Numbered from the stretch's first letter, positions 1 through 9,643 are shown. The stretch: 64,000 nucleotides of DNA from S015-6 sp964384945 (GCA_964384945.1 CAYLMK010000023.1:20706-84705), one strand, 5' to 3'. Numbers and translations: made by a program. Notes: generated from the letters alone by a model not told the origin.

Positions 1-1364
1 AGGGCGAAATGAACGAAAACGTGATAATAGGGGTTGAGATTCATCGCCCTTTCGATTAGAGCCGTCCCTCGTTCCCAATCTCCCAGATGGGTCAGCAGGT
101 AACCTATTGTGTCCATAGTGAACAGACAGTTGGGATTGAGCGCATGGGCCCGTTCGGCCTCGGTCTTTGCCGCCTGAAGATCGTTTGCGATCATCAGCAG
201 GAAGGCATGTATGGTCCTGGCCCGCTGATCGGCGGGGTCTAGCAGGACGCCCTTGTGGGCAAAGGCAAGGGCCTTGTCCAAGGGAGTATCCAGATCAACG
301 TACTCAAAAGCGACATTTTGTCCATACATTCGACCGAGCAGGGACCAGACCTGGCCGCATTGGGGCTCGTTTGCCGCGGCAGCCTCTAATGCCTCCAGCG
401 CCCGATGATACGTCTCGACAGTAACGTGCCTGTCGAATTCGTAGTATCTCAAAATGGCCTCGTAGGTTGTCAGTTCGAACGGCGGCTTGGCCCTGGATGC
501 GACAGTGAGCGTTTTGCTGATAACCCCGTGCTCGCTGGCCAGTCTTCCGGCAACCATGCGCGCGACGTCTTCCTGGAAGATTATCAGCCGAGAAGCTTCA
601 AGACTCGATGGCATTGTCTCGGCCCAGACATGCATTCCTGTTGATTGATCCACCAACTGGAGGGCCACTTTGATTCCTGCCGCATCTCGCAGGACGGTGC
701 CTTGAATCGAAAAGCGGCATTCAGCATCCCGGGTCTTTCTCCCCACTACCCTGGGATCGGGCGTAAGCACCCGGATGTCCTGGTAGCGACTCAGCTCTAC
801 GGCAAGCTCTGTGGTCAAACCTGCCGCCAGGTATTCCTGATCCCGATCGCCCGTGAGGTTCCGAAAGAGGTTGACCTCTACGGTGGGCCAGTCTTCCGAG
901 CCGGTGATCTTTGTTGGCACCCTGCCGGAGGCGTCTGAATGCGGCTCCTCCGCTTTCCGCAGATAAAAGGTCGGCAAGAACGTCCCCTTAGGGATATCGA
1001 TTCGGACCGGATTGTTCCTTCCCTCCAGGAGGTAATACCTTTCCAGCGCGTGCCGGAGATGGTGTGCCTGCACGCTCACGATCGGGTCGAGCTTGGAGTC
1101 GAAATCGGGTTTTCTTCCGAAGACTTGCGTCGCCACCGTATAGGCTTTTATCTCATTCTTTCGTCCTTCAAGGGCCTCGAGAACCACAAATCGAAGAAAA
1201 TCTCTTTGTCGGGGGGTTCCACGAAACTCAGGATGAGAAAGAACCCTGTGTAATTCCTCTCGTATCGACTCGGGCGGAATGTAAGGGTCCGGCATGGTGG
1301 CTTCAGCCTTTGTGCTCGTGTCTCTGGGGAAGAGAGAGGATACTTCCGTCCGGGAACCAGGCAT
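1..1364 (-). CDS. TPR/adenylate-cyclase-like regulatory protein, 3' end outside window
   Basis: The reverse strand is open from 1364 to the window edge (454 codons visible, C-terminus missing). The first about 120 residues match the small N-terminal domain found in many TPR 'adenylate cyclase-like' proteins (motifs FLRFVVLEAL, YTVATQVFGR, DFDSKLDPIV, ALERYY, RIDIPKGTF). A CyaA/TolB-like segment follows (FRNLTGDRDQEYLAAGLT, QLVDQSTGMHVWAE). The visible C-terminal part is tetratricopeptide repeat (YEAILRYYEF, ALEALEAAAANEP, ERAHALNPNCLFTM). The start at 1364 is chosen because AGGATGG lies upstream; a shorter start at 1295 also fits the family. The gene is divergent from the transport operon at 2015, so a regulatory link is plausible but inferred. 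No cyclase catalytic domain is visible in this part. Confidence 0.8.
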   Translation of the reverse strand, partial: MPGSRTEVSSLFPRDTSTKAEATMPDPYIPPESIREELHRVLSHPEFRGTPRQRDFLRFVVLEALEGRKNEIKAYTVATQVFGRKPDFDSKLDPIVSVQAHHLRHALERYYLLEGRNNPVRIDIPKGTFLPTFYLRKAEEPHSDASGRVPTKITGSEDWPTVEVNLFRNLTGDRDQEYLAAGLTTELAVELSRYQDIRVLTPDPRVVGRKTRDAECRFSIQGTVLRDAAGIKVALQLVDQSTGMHVWAETMPSSLEASRLIIFQEDVARMVAGRLASEHGVISKTLTVASRAKPPFELTTYEAILRYYEFDRHVTVETYHRALEALEAAAANEPQCGQVWSLLGRMYGQNVAFEYVDLDTPLDKALAFAHKGVLLDPADQRARTIHAFLLMIANDLQAAKTEAERAHALNPNCLFTMDTIGYLLTHLGDWERGTALIERAMNLNPYYHVFVHFA

Positions 1365-1609
1365 GGGTATCCATCCTGTATATTTTAATACCTTAATTAG
1401 ACTTAAATAGCACACATAGGGCGCAAAATGAAGTAAAAAGACAAGGTACTGGTTCTTGCCGGCGTCGCTGCCATGGAAGGTTACTGGAACGGAACTTGTT
1501 GAAAAAACTGAGAGAAGGGCATTGGGGTGCAGGCTCTGAGACGCGTTCATCCCCCTCCTGTCAGGACCTTGCACCCCTGCCCCGATTTGGGCCTAAGGAG
1601 GTCTGTACA

Positions 1610-1756
1610 ATGTCATTTGTTGCTCCCGGGAACCACCGCTGGCCGAGGCGACGGGCGAACCTCGGCCCGCTCGTGGGGGAGGCTTGGCTCAGGCCGACAC
1701 CTGGCATCGTCGTGAACAGGCGGACGGGGAGATGCTTTAACCTGAATCCTGCGTGA
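1610..1756 (+). CDS. possible 48-aa small protein with strong RBS
   Basis: An ATG at 1610 is preceded by an ideal Shine-Dalgarno sequence (AAGGAGG at 1595-1601, 8 nt upstream) and opens a 48-codon basic, proline- and arginine-rich frame ending in NRRTGRCFNLNPA. Nothing about it is recognised: no signal peptide, membrane segment or known motif. It could be a real small protein, a leader peptide in the divergent region or a remnant. The case for it rests only on the ribosome-binding site. Confidence 0.25.
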   Translation: MSFVAPGNHRWPRRRANLGPLVGEAWLRPTPGIVVNRRTGRCFNLNPA

Positions 1757-1828
1757 CTTTATCAGTATGAAAATCATGAGGCCCTTATCTGTACCCCATT
1801 TTAATGCTAAACATGCTGAAAAATCGGA

Positions 1829-1867
1829 TTACAATTTAACCATACCGCCGGTGAGGTTAAATTGTAA
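1829..1867. promoter_or_regulatory. perfect 13-bp inverted repeat, probable operator
   Basis: TTACAATTTAACC (1829-1841) and its exact reverse complement GGTTAAATTGTAA (1855-1867) are separated by 13 bp. It lies 148 bp upstream of the YCF48/RND operon in the divergent spacer. There is no T-tract after the right arm, so a terminator is unlikely; the size and position fit a dimeric regulator binding site. The regulator is not identified. Confidence 0.55.
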
Positions 1868-2014
1868 GCCGCTTCTTCACACATTCTCTCTATCGCATCG
1901 GCTATTTTCAGGCCTTTGCTTTGTTGAACAAGCATCAAAGTCACGCAGGATTCAGGTTAACGAAACCATGCTCAAACCGGGGAAATTGGCGTTTAGGGGG
2001 GTGTTCGGGGTCGT

Positions 2015-3034
2015 ATGGACAGACTGATCAAAGATGGATCCGCGGTGGTGGTTCTCGTGACACTGTTGTGCCATACCGGGTGCAATCCAGAAGCCGCTGT
2101 GAGGAAGACGCTCGCGGAGGGCAACACGCATGTGCTCGCCGCCGACTTGTTTTCTGTAACTTTTCCTACGGAAGAGACGGGATGGGCCTGCGGCCGGTGG
2201 GGAACGATCCTGCACACGAAGGATGGCGGCCGAACGTGGGCCCCTCAGAGGTCCTCAACCGACTACACACTGGCATCGATCTTCTTCACGGACTCCCAAA
2301 ACGGCTGGGCGGTCGGGGACGGCGGAACGATCCTGCGAACAGTCGACGGGGGTGCATCCTGGGTAGAACAGGAGTGCCCCGTCAGTCAATTCCTCAACGA
2401 GGTCGTCTTCGTGAATCCTCAAAGGGGTTGGACTGTGGGTGAGCGCACCACGATCCTGCACACCGAGGACGGGGGGGATCACTGGGAGATCCAGTTCAGC
2501 GATGAGGACTTCATTTTGAAGAGCATCTCGTTCTTCGATCCCCAAACGGGCTGGGCCGCGGGGGAGTATGGCTATATCTTCCACACTAAAGACGGCGGGT
2601 GGTCCTGGAGCAAGCAGGCGGGAGAGTTCGCGTTCACGGAGAGCATGGCTGACGTCGTAGGAGGGAATTACCTTTTTGACGTATTTGCCAAGGACCCGAC
2701 CACGGCATGGGTGGTGGGGATCGATGGGTATGTTGCGAAAACAACGGACGCGGGAGAAAACTGGGAAGATGTTCAGGGCGACTTCCCCTCCACCCAGCTC
2801 TTCACCGTTGCATCGAATTCGGCCGGAACGATGGTCATCGGAGGCGCCGGCACCCTGATGGTGAGCCGGGACCGGGGCAGGACATTCTTTGTTCCTGAAA
2901 TCAGGCCCGGGATCACCTACGGGTGGATCTACGGGGCATGCCGAAGGGGAAAAGCCGGTTTTGCCGCGGCAGGCAAGGAGGGGGCGATCTATCTGAGCGA
3001 TGCCGATGGAGCCTCCTGGCTAAAGGCACACTGA
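2015..3034 (+). CDS. YCF48-like BNR-repeat exported (lipo)protein
   Basis: This 339-aa protein has an N-terminal hydrophobic stretch followed by Cys23 (LLCHTGC). The context suits a signal peptide, possibly of lipoprotein type, although the -3 residue is not ideal. The rest is a set of about six BNR/YCF48 beta-propeller repeats of the form GWAVGDGGTILRTVDGG, for example VGERTTILHTEDGG and AGEYGYIFHTKDGG. Plant and cyanobacterial YCF48 is a photosystem II assembly factor; in non-phototrophs the family occurs next to RND exporters and DUF1302/DUF1329 genes, exactly as here (the next start is 8 bp away). It probably acts in the periplasm or outer membrane as an assembly or binding partner of that transport system. 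Its substrate is unknown. Confidence 0.85.
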   Translation: MDRLIKDGSAVVVLVTLLCHTGCNPEAAVRKTLAEGNTHVLAADLFSVTFPTEETGWACGRWGTILHTKDGGRTWAPQRSSTDYTLASIFFTDSQNGWAVGDGGTILRTVDGGASWVEQECPVSQFLNEVVFVNPQRGWTVGERTTILHTEDGGDHWEIQFSDEDFILKSISFFDPQTGWAAGEYGYIFHTKDGGWSWSKQAGEFAFTESMADVVGGNYLFDVFAKDPTTAWVVGIDGYVAKTTDAGENWEDVQGDFPSTQLFTVASNSAGTMVIGGAGTLMVSRDRGRTFFVPEIRPGITYGWIYGACRRGKAGFAAAGKEGAIYLSDADGASWLKAH

Positions 3035-3041
3035 GACGCTC

Positions 3042-5468
3042 ATGTTCGGAACGGGCAGCAGGGAAGGGAAAGAATTGATTCAGGACAGCGCCACGAAGAT
3101 GGACAGGTTCGCCCTGTTTGTCGTACGACACCGGTTCGCGTTTATGGTGGGCTTGTTGGTTTTCACGGTCGCTTTTTCCGCGGGGGCGATCAAGATGCGG
3201 ACGGACGTCATCCTTTCGGACATGTTTCCCCGTGACCACCCGTATCTCAAGCTGGTGAACAGGTTCGGCAAGGTCTTCGGCACCGGCGGCTCCGGAGTCG
3301 TCATTGCGATCAAGGCGAAACAAGGGGACATCTTCAACGGGCATATTCTGGGAAAGGTGAAGAAGATCACAGAGGAAATCGAATTGTGGGATGAGGTGTA
3401 CCGGCAGCTGACCGTGTCCATCGCGTCCTATTCGACCAAGGTCGTGAAGACCAAGGCGCAGGGCGAGATCTCCATGTCCCCCCTCATGTATCCGGACATC
3501 CCAGAGAGTGAAGAAGGCATGGAGCTCTTGAAGAAGAACATCTTCTCCAACCCCATACACGCCGGAATGCTGGTTTCCCACGATGGCACGGCAGCGCTCG
3601 TCTTGACGGAGTTCAAAGAGGAGATTTCCTACGAAAGGGCCTTCGAGCTTCTGCGTTCCGTGGTGAACCGCTTCTCTGATGAGGAGGCCTCGATTCACAT
3701 CGTGGGATTCCCCATGCTCATGGGCTGGATCCAGAGCTACAAGCTGCAGATCTTTCTGGTGGGGGGGGTCAGCACGATTGTCATGCTCATCGTCCTCTTC
3801 CTGGTCTTCCGAAACGTCGTGGGCATGATCGCCCCGGTGTTGTCGTGTCTGATCGAGACGGCCCTCGGGCTCGGCTTCATCGGATGGACCGGGCTCAATT
3901 TCAGCCCCCTTCTCTACGTTCTTGCCTTCCTCGTCGGGGCACGCATGGTCAGCAACGCCGTCCAGGTCACCCACAGGTACATCGAGGAGTTCCGTTCGGC
4001 GAACGGAGACAAGGAAGTGGCGACCTACAATACGATTCGGGCCATGCAAATGCCGAACGCTGCGGCCGTGGCCACCGACGTCATCGGCTTCATGGTTCTC
4101 GGCCTCGCCAACATTCCGCTGATGCGTGACGTGGCGATCATGATGAGTTTCTGGATGCTGACGATCCTGCTCGAGGGCACGATCACCCCCGTGATCAGGA
4201 GCTTCCTGCCAGTCGGGCACTTCGAAAAAGCCTCGGACAGAGCAAAGGCTGAAGGGGGAGCCGGCGGGAATGGGCTGATCCCTCGAACCAACGTTGCGAT
4301 CGCCACCTTCAGTATAGGGAGGGGGAGATGCGCAGTCGGCATCGGGATCCTTCTTGTATTCGTTTGCGCCTGCTATCTCGCTACCGGTTTCAAGGTCGGG
4401 GACCCCACGCCGGGCTCCCCCGTGCTTTGGCCGGACCATGCGTACAACGTGGATCAGGGGCTTGTCAATGAGGAGTTCAACGCTTCCTCCGAGACCTTTG
4501 TGCTTTACTTTGAAGGGGCCCCGCGTTCCGTATATGACCCTGAAGTCCTCTACACCTTCGAGAAGTTCGACCGGCACATGAGAGAAACACTACCGGACAT
4601 CTACAAGTCGTCGATGTCCCTCATTGATCTATTGAAAATGACCAACCTGACTTTCCACGACGGAGACCAGATCCATTTCCAGCTTCCGCGGGAGCCGCGC
4701 CTTTTGGAAGGCATTATCGGACTGGTCAGAAACAAGGCGGGTACCCCCGCCCTGGCCCGCTACATCGACGGGGGCCTCGAACGGGCGCAGATCATTCTGT
4801 TCTTTTCCGACCACGTTTCGGAAAACATGTTGCGGATCAGGCACGCCGCCTACGGCTTCTTCGAGCAAAGAGGGGGGTGGAAGACGGCGGAGGGCGAATT
4901 CAGGCTCGCCGGCGGCAGAATCGGGATGGAAATCGCCTTGAACGAAGAGACCAAACGGGCCCATCAGAAAATCGATGCATCGGTGCTGGTAACGATCTTT
5001 GTCATGTGTTCTCTGGCGTTCCGGTCCTTTGTAGCGGGAGCCATGCTGACCATACCCCTGCTCTTGTCGAACATGATCGCCTTTGCCTACATGGCAATGG
5101 CTGACATCGGGCTCTCGGTGAGCACGCTGCCTTGCTCGGCGATAGGGGTCGCAGTCGGCGTAGATTTCGGCATCTATCTCTATAGCCGCTGCATCGAGGA
5201 GTATCCCCGTCGTAGGGGGATCAGGGACACGGTGCTGACCGCAGTGCGTACGAGTGGGACCGGGGTCGTGTTCACAGCGATGACCGTCATTCTCCCCCTG
5301 TTCACTTGGTACTTCATATCGGGCTTGAAATTTCAGGCCCAAATGGGACTCTTCCTGGCGATCCTGATTCTGATCAATCTCATCAGTGCGCTCACACTGC
5401 ATCCGCTGATGCTAACTGTGATCAACCCCAGATTCGTTAGAAGAAAGGCCGGCGCGGCTCTTTCGTAA
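3042..5468 (+). CDS. RND/MMPL-family transporter
   Basis: This 808-aa inner-membrane protein has the two-fold layout of RND/MMPL proteins. Each half has a first transmembrane helix (about residues 30-50 and 430-450), a large periplasmic loop, then a cluster of five helices (about 235-400 and 650-800). It belongs to the 'predicted exporter of the RND superfamily' group that includes hopanoid and lipid exporters, not to the drug-pump AcrB group. Neighbours are a YCF48-like protein upstream and DUF1302/DUF1329 proteins downstream, suggesting coupled inner-to-outer-membrane transfer of a hydrophobic compound. The start at 3042 is the longest; an internal Met at 3099 (MDRFALF) just before the first helix is an alternative. 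Confidence 0.88.
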   Translation: MFGTGSREGKELIQDSATKMDRFALFVVRHRFAFMVGLLVFTVAFSAGAIKMRTDVILSDMFPRDHPYLKLVNRFGKVFGTGGSGVVIAIKAKQGDIFNGHILGKVKKITEEIELWDEVYRQLTVSIASYSTKVVKTKAQGEISMSPLMYPDIPESEEGMELLKKNIFSNPIHAGMLVSHDGTAALVLTEFKEEISYERAFELLRSVVNRFSDEEASIHIVGFPMLMGWIQSYKLQIFLVGGVSTIVMLIVLFLVFRNVVGMIAPVLSCLIETALGLGFIGWTGLNFSPLLYVLAFLVGARMVSNAVQVTHRYIEEFRSANGDKEVATYNTIRAMQMPNAAAVATDVIGFMVLGLANIPLMRDVAIMMSFWMLTILLEGTITPVIRSFLPVGHFEKASDRAKAEGGAGGNGLIPRTNVAIATFSIGRGRCAVGIGILLVFVCACYLATGFKVGDPTPGSPVLWPDHAYNVDQGLVNEEFNASSETFVLYFEGAPRSVYDPEVLYTFEKFDRHMRETLPDIYKSSMSLIDLLKMTNLTFHDGDQIHFQLPREPRLLEGIIGLVRNKAGTPALARYIDGGLERAQIILFFSDHVSENMLRIRHAAYGFFEQRGGWKTAEGEFRLAGGRIGMEIALNEETKRAHQKIDASVLVTIFVMCSLAFRSFVAGAMLTIPLLLSNMIAFAYMAMADIGLSVSTLPCSAIGVAVGVDFGIYLYSRCIEEYPRRRGIRDTVLTAVRTSGTGVVFTAMTVILPLFTWYFISGLKFQAQMGLFLAILILINLISALTLHPLMLTVINPRFVRRKAGAALS

Positions 5469-5554
5469 GGAAGTCCGTGACGGGGACTGTGCTGTCAAGA
5501 CAGGATTGCGTTAAGCGTATGAGTCTGGAACCCGAAGAGAGAAAGGGGGGAGCT

Positions 5555-7081
5555 ATGGTGAGAGCGACGCTGACTCAAGGCAAAGGGGCGCGCGGCTGGT
5601 GTGGGATCCTTGCCCTGGCCCTTCTACTGATCTGTGTAGAGGGACGAGCATGGGCGGTCATGGTCACGGCCGGCGGGAGGACCTTGTCGATCGGGGGATA
5701 CCTGAACCAAGGGGTCGGGATCGGCATTTACGGCGACGAGTACGACACGAGGAAAGGGTTTCAGATAGCCGTAGCACAGCTGCTCCTGGAGGTACAGTAC
5801 CCGATCGTGAGAAACCTGAGGTTCTTCGGCTCCGCACAGTTCAACTCGGATTGGGCGTACCCGATTCTGAGCGATGATGACGACTGGGACGCCAAGGGGT
5901 TCCGCGAGTCCCGGGACAGGCTCTACGTCTTTGACGAAGCAAAGGATGTGCTCAAGGAGCTTCACCTGTCATTCGATATGGGGCCTTTCTTCTTTCGGGT
6001 GGGAAAGCAGATCGTGATATGGGGCGAAACGGACGGCTTCCGGCTCATGGACCAGATCAACCCGCTGGACCAGCGCCGCGGCCTCACGGACGTGGAGTTC
6101 GAGACGACCATACTGCCGATATGGCTCTTGCGGTCTGAATATTATCCCTTCCCGAACGTGGGGCTGGAGTTCGTTTTCAATCCCAATGTCGAGTTCCGGG
6201 GGAACGAGGCTCCGCAACTGGGGAACGACAAAGGCGGCATATGGGCCCCCTACGTCACGGTTCCCTTAGGCGGCCCGTACCCGAACGACTTCGCGTACCT
6301 TGGTTCCTTGATCGGCGGCCCTGAGGAGCCTGATGAATGGGACTCTGACGGCCTCGAGTATGCCGCTCGCGTGAAGGCCGATGTGCTGGGTGCGATCATG
6401 ACCCTCAACTACTTCTACGGCATCGACAACGACCCCGTTCTGCAGCCCGGGGCGCCGGACGTCGAGATAAACCGCTTCGATGGGAGGCCTGTCCTGCACC
6501 TGCGCGTGGCGGAAGGTTTCTATCCGCGGTTCAAGTTCGTTGGGACTACGTTCAGCAGGGATATCACACCCCTTTACGTGAGCGCCCTCGGAGGGGTGGC
6601 ACCCACCATGCGAGCCGAGCTGCTCTACGCATTCAACACCACCTTCGAAAACCCCATGGGATACTTCGAAGACCATGAAGAGCTGAGGTGGGCGGTCGCC
6701 ATGGATTGGAAGACCAGAATACGGGCCCTCAACCCGGTCTCCTATTTCTCCATGACGGCCCAGTTCTACCACCGACATGTCTTTGAGTATCCCGAATACG
6801 GACTCACTGTCGGCGCCGCTCCGGTCGAGGACGACAACTACATCGCGACCTTGCTGTTCTATACTTCCTATATGAACGAGAAGCTCACTCCAGTATTCTT
6901 CTGGATGCGGGACATCACGAACATAGCCGACCTGTTCAAGGTACAGCTCACGTATGCTCCCACGCATCAGTGGGATTTCACTCTCGGTGTGGTGGCACTG
7001 GACGGAAGCCTCGACGGCCGCGGATTCAATGTCTTCCGTCACAAGGACCAGGTATACTTCACGATCGGCTACAAATTCTAA
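5555..7081 (+). CDS. DUF1302-family outer-membrane beta-barrel protein
   Basis: The protein is 508 aa with a clear signal peptide (hydrophobic core ILALALLLICV, cleavage after GRAWA). The mature part is rich in alternating aromatic and polar strands, with a DUF1302-type core (FRVGKQIVIWGETDGFRLMD and INPLD next to it) and an aromatic C-terminal end (FTIGYKF) typical of outer-membrane barrels. The start at 5555 is chosen over the longer frame at 5477 because GGGGGGAG precedes it and the signal peptide begins there. DUF1302 is usually found beside DUF1329 (the next gene) and an RND exporter. Function is inferred: an outer-membrane channel or acceptor for the product moved by the transporter. 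Confidence 0.87.
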   Translation: MVRATLTQGKGARGWCGILALALLLICVEGRAWAVMVTAGGRTLSIGGYLNQGVGIGIYGDEYDTRKGFQIAVAQLLLEVQYPIVRNLRFFGSAQFNSDWAYPILSDDDDWDAKGFRESRDRLYVFDEAKDVLKELHLSFDMGPFFFRVGKQIVIWGETDGFRLMDQINPLDQRRGLTDVEFETTILPIWLLRSEYYPFPNVGLEFVFNPNVEFRGNEAPQLGNDKGGIWAPYVTVPLGGPYPNDFAYLGSLIGGPEEPDEWDSDGLEYAARVKADVLGAIMTLNYFYGIDNDPVLQPGAPDVEINRFDGRPVLHLRVAEGFYPRFKFVGTTFSRDITPLYVSALGGVAPTMRAELLYAFNTTFENPMGYFEDHEELRWAVAMDWKTRIRALNPVSYFSMTAQFYHRHVFEYPEYGLTVGAAPVEDDNYIATLLFYTSYMNEKLTPVFFWMRDITNIADLFKVQLTYAPTHQWDFTLGVVALDGSLDGRGFNVFRHKDQVYFTIGYKF

Positions 7082-7106
7082 CAGTAAAGAAACAGGGAGG
7101 TTTGCG

Positions 7107-8606
7107 ATGAGAACGATCATGACCCCGACAATGACAGCTGTGGCGCTCTCGCTCGCCTTGGTCCTTAATGGGATGTGTTGGGCGGGCGATTGGGAGCCTG
7201 TTCCGGAATCGTACCGCCCTCCGCACCCAAGCACTTACCTGCCCAAGGACAGACTGATTTTCCTCAAATACAGGGACGTGGCCGGGGATCCTAGACCCCT
7301 AGTTGGGACCCCGATTGACCCAAGGGTTTTCGTGCCCAAAGAACTCATGGAGAAGCTCACCTATGACATCGAAGAGATGAAGAGGGTATGGGCGGAGGTA
7401 GTCGGATTCAGGGCGCCGGATGTCGTAGGTAAAATCGCCCCGCACATCAAGCCGGGGCATTACACCTACGATGACGTGATGAGGGACCCGGGCTTCAAGG
7501 AGCTGATGTGGCCCGGCCTGATGGACAGAATCAAGCCGGGGGGGCCGCCCCTTGCGGGCAATTTCCCCGAATTCACCATTGTGCCGACACGGCAGCTCTA
7601 CTGGGCCCTGCCGGTGGGCTTGGCGACGAAGAAGTATGCGGGCCAGACGCAGCTCGACGAGCAGGGGTACTGGAAATACGAGACCTACACGGCCGGCTAC
7701 CCATTCCCGAAGCCCACGGGAAAATTCAAGGCCCAGCAGTACCTGTACAACGTGAGAAGGAACTATCAGTATTGGGAGCAGAACGTAGGGCTTTACGTAC
7801 GCGCATACGGCGTGGATCGCCGGTTTACCACTGATTTCGATGCGATCTACGACTGGAGCACTCTTCGGCTTTCAGGTCGAGTCATGATGCCCCCCTATGG
7901 CTGGTTCGACAAGATCGCGGAGCGGGACAAGAGCGCCTTTGTGACATTCCGCTACTTCCATGCCCCGAGAGACACCCAGGGGCTTGGGGTCATGCAGCAC
8001 TTCTACCTGCCGGATGAAAGATTCGACGACCAACTGCTTTACGCGCCGACCCTCCGGCGGGTTCGGAAACTGAGCACCACGGACACACAGGACCCGATTG
8101 CAGGGATGGATGCGCTCTACGACGATAGCGACACCTACTACCAGAAGATGAATCCCGATAGGTATCCCTATGAATACTCGTGCGAAGAAATGCGGGAGTA
8201 TCTGGTGCCCGTTTCAATCGACGGGACAGGATACTATGCCGGCCTGGACGAAGGGTATGCGCTGAAGAACGTGACCCTGGAGAGACGGCCGATTGCGAAA
8301 TTGATCCTGAAACAGCTGGATCGAAATTACGTTTACAGCAAGAAAGAAATCTTCGTCGACGCAGAGGTCTTCGTCGCATGGTGTAACCAGCGCTACGATT
8401 GGAAGGACCGCATCTACAGATCCAATTACTCGCACCTATACTTCTTCCCGGAATCGGGGATGTTCGACTACTTCGCTGTGGGAGGATACCTGTGGAGGGA
8501 TCACATCGACCTCCATTCGAGTGTTGTCAGCTCTGCTCTGGTTGCCCCTTGCTATTGGAACCGGGAAGACGTGAGCCTGCAGCAGTTGATGACCAAGGGG
8601 AAGTAG
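7107..8606 (+). CDS. DUF1329-family periplasmic protein
   Basis: This 499-aa protein has a signal peptide (TMTAVALSLALVLNGMCWA) and the DUF1329 pattern: many Trp/Tyr, NVRRNYQYWEQ, a Arg/Tyr-rich centre (TLRRVRKLS, TDTQDPIAGMDALYDD) and a late MPYGW-like segment. DUF1329 proteins resemble LolA/LolB-type lipid carriers and pair with DUF1302 barrels. The start at 7107 has GGGAGG 6 nt upstream and lies 26 bp after the DUF1302 stop, so the two are cotranscribed. It likely shuttles a hydrophobic ligand across the periplasm; the ligand is unknown. Confidence 0.87.
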   Translation: MRTIMTPTMTAVALSLALVLNGMCWAGDWEPVPESYRPPHPSTYLPKDRLIFLKYRDVAGDPRPLVGTPIDPRVFVPKELMEKLTYDIEEMKRVWAEVVGFRAPDVVGKIAPHIKPGHYTYDDVMRDPGFKELMWPGLMDRIKPGGPPLAGNFPEFTIVPTRQLYWALPVGLATKKYAGQTQLDEQGYWKYETYTAGYPFPKPTGKFKAQQYLYNVRRNYQYWEQNVGLYVRAYGVDRRFTTDFDAIYDWSTLRLSGRVMMPPYGWFDKIAERDKSAFVTFRYFHAPRDTQGLGVMQHFYLPDERFDDQLLYAPTLRRVRKLSTTDTQDPIAGMDALYDDSDTYYQKMNPDRYPYEYSCEEMREYLVPVSIDGTGYYAGLDEGYALKNVTLERRPIAKLILKQLDRNYVYSKKEIFVDAEVFVAWCNQRYDWKDRIYRSNYSHLYFFPESGMFDYFAVGGYLWRDHIDLHSSVVSSALVAPCYWNREDVSLQQLMTKGK

Positions 8607-8677
8607 AGTTGTGACATGGTTTCGTATGGGGAGCGGAAGCGGAGATACGGGAACTTCAACCGGCTGCGGGTAGAATC

Positions 8678-9643
8678 ATGATAGAGCTTACGGGGCTCTC
8701 GAAGCGATTCGGAGATATCGTGGCGGTGGACGATCTGTCCCTCACGGTGAAAGCGGGGGAGATCGTGGGGCTGTTGGGGCCGAACGGAGCCGGCAAATCC
8801 ACGACGATGCGGATGATTGCGGGGTGTTTGCCGCCGAGTTGCGGCTCCGTGCGAGTCGGCGGGTACGATGTCGTGCGGGAGCCCCTCTCTGCAAAGAGTA
8901 GGCTCGGATACCTCCCCGAAGGGGCGGCAATGTACGGGGAAATGACGGTCACCGGATTCCTTCGGTTCGTAGCGGAGGTGCGCGGCTTCTCGGGGAGGGC
9001 CAAGGCCAAGAGGGTGGATGAGATCATCGAGCGGTGTCACCTCTCGGATGTTCGTCATCAGAGCATCGCAACCCTTTCGAAGGGCTACAACCAGCGCACG
9101 TGCCTTGCCCAGTGCATCATCCATGATCCCGGCTACCTGATCATGGATGAGCCCACAGGGGGAATGGATCCGAACGAGGCCACGGATGTGCGGAACACAA
9201 TTCGTGAGTTGGGCTCAGGGAAGGGGATTCTTGTGACTACGCACATTCTCGAGGAAGCGGACGCCATCTGTACTCGGATCGTCGTCATGATGAAGGGCCG
9301 GTTCGTGTTCGATGGAACCACAGGAAGCCTAAGGGCCCTCAGGCCGGTGCACGGTGCCGCTCGGGCGACGGTCAGGAGTGATGACCTTCAACGACTTCTG
9401 TTGGACATGCGGGACGTCCCGAGGGTAACGGGCGTAGTGGTGGTGGACAAATGGGGGGACGAGATCACTTTTCGTGCCCACGTCGAGGAACCCCACGTAG
9501 GGATAGAGATCGGGGTCTTGGAGCGGCTCCTGGAACGCGGCTATTCGATTCAATCGTTCCGCCTCGAGGAGGCGGACCTCTACGAGGCGTTCCGGGAGGC
9601 TACGCAAGCAAGAACGGGTGGCGCTGCGCGCTTTGATGGATAG
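8678..9643 (+). CDS. ABC-2 type transporter ATP-binding protein
   Basis: This 321-aa ABC ATPase has Walker A GPNGAGKST at residues 34-42, a CcmA-type signature LSKGYNQR rather than LSGGQ, Walker B YLIMDEPTGGMDP, and the H-loop in TTHILEEAD. A C-terminal extension of about 100 residues follows, as in GldA/CcmA-like subunits. It overlaps the next gene, a GldF-GldG fusion, so the two form one transporter. In the Bacteroidetes gliding system GldA-GldF-GldG is the analogous trio; in proteobacteria similar sets have no assigned substrate. It probably energises the same envelope transport cluster. Confidence 0.92.
   Translation: MIELTGLSKRFGDIVAVDDLSLTVKAGEIVGLLGPNGAGKSTTMRMIAGCLPPSCGSVRVGGYDVVREPLSAKSRLGYLPEGAAMYGEMTVTGFLRFVAEVRGFSGRAKAKRVDEIIERCHLSDVRHQSIATLSKGYNQRTCLAQCIIHDPGYLIMDEPTGGMDPNEATDVRNTIRELGSGKGILVTTHILEEADAICTRIVVMMKGRFVFDGTTGSLRALRPVHGAARATVRSDDLQRLLLDMRDVPRVTGVVVVDKWGDEITFRAHVEEPHVGIEIGVLERLLERGYSIQSFRLEEADLYEAFREATQARTGGAARFDG

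Larger units (their letters stand above)
1365..2014. other. 650-bp divergent intergenic region
   Basis: This stretch lies between the leftward TPR regulator and the rightward YCF48/RND operon. It is AT-rich just upstream of the regulator (1381-1440) and around 1760-1920, unlike the GC-rich flanks. It carries an 8-bp inverted repeat (GGGGTGCA at 1524-1531, TGCACCCC at 1570-1577), a perfect 13-bp inverted repeat (listed separately) and one short reading frame with a strong ribosome-binding site (listed separately). No RNA gene was recognised. Confidence 0.7.

Noticed and set aside
2913..4577. 554-codon leftward open frame inside the RND gene
   Set aside because: His/Asp/Arg-rich shadow; the rightward frame has the expected membrane topology.
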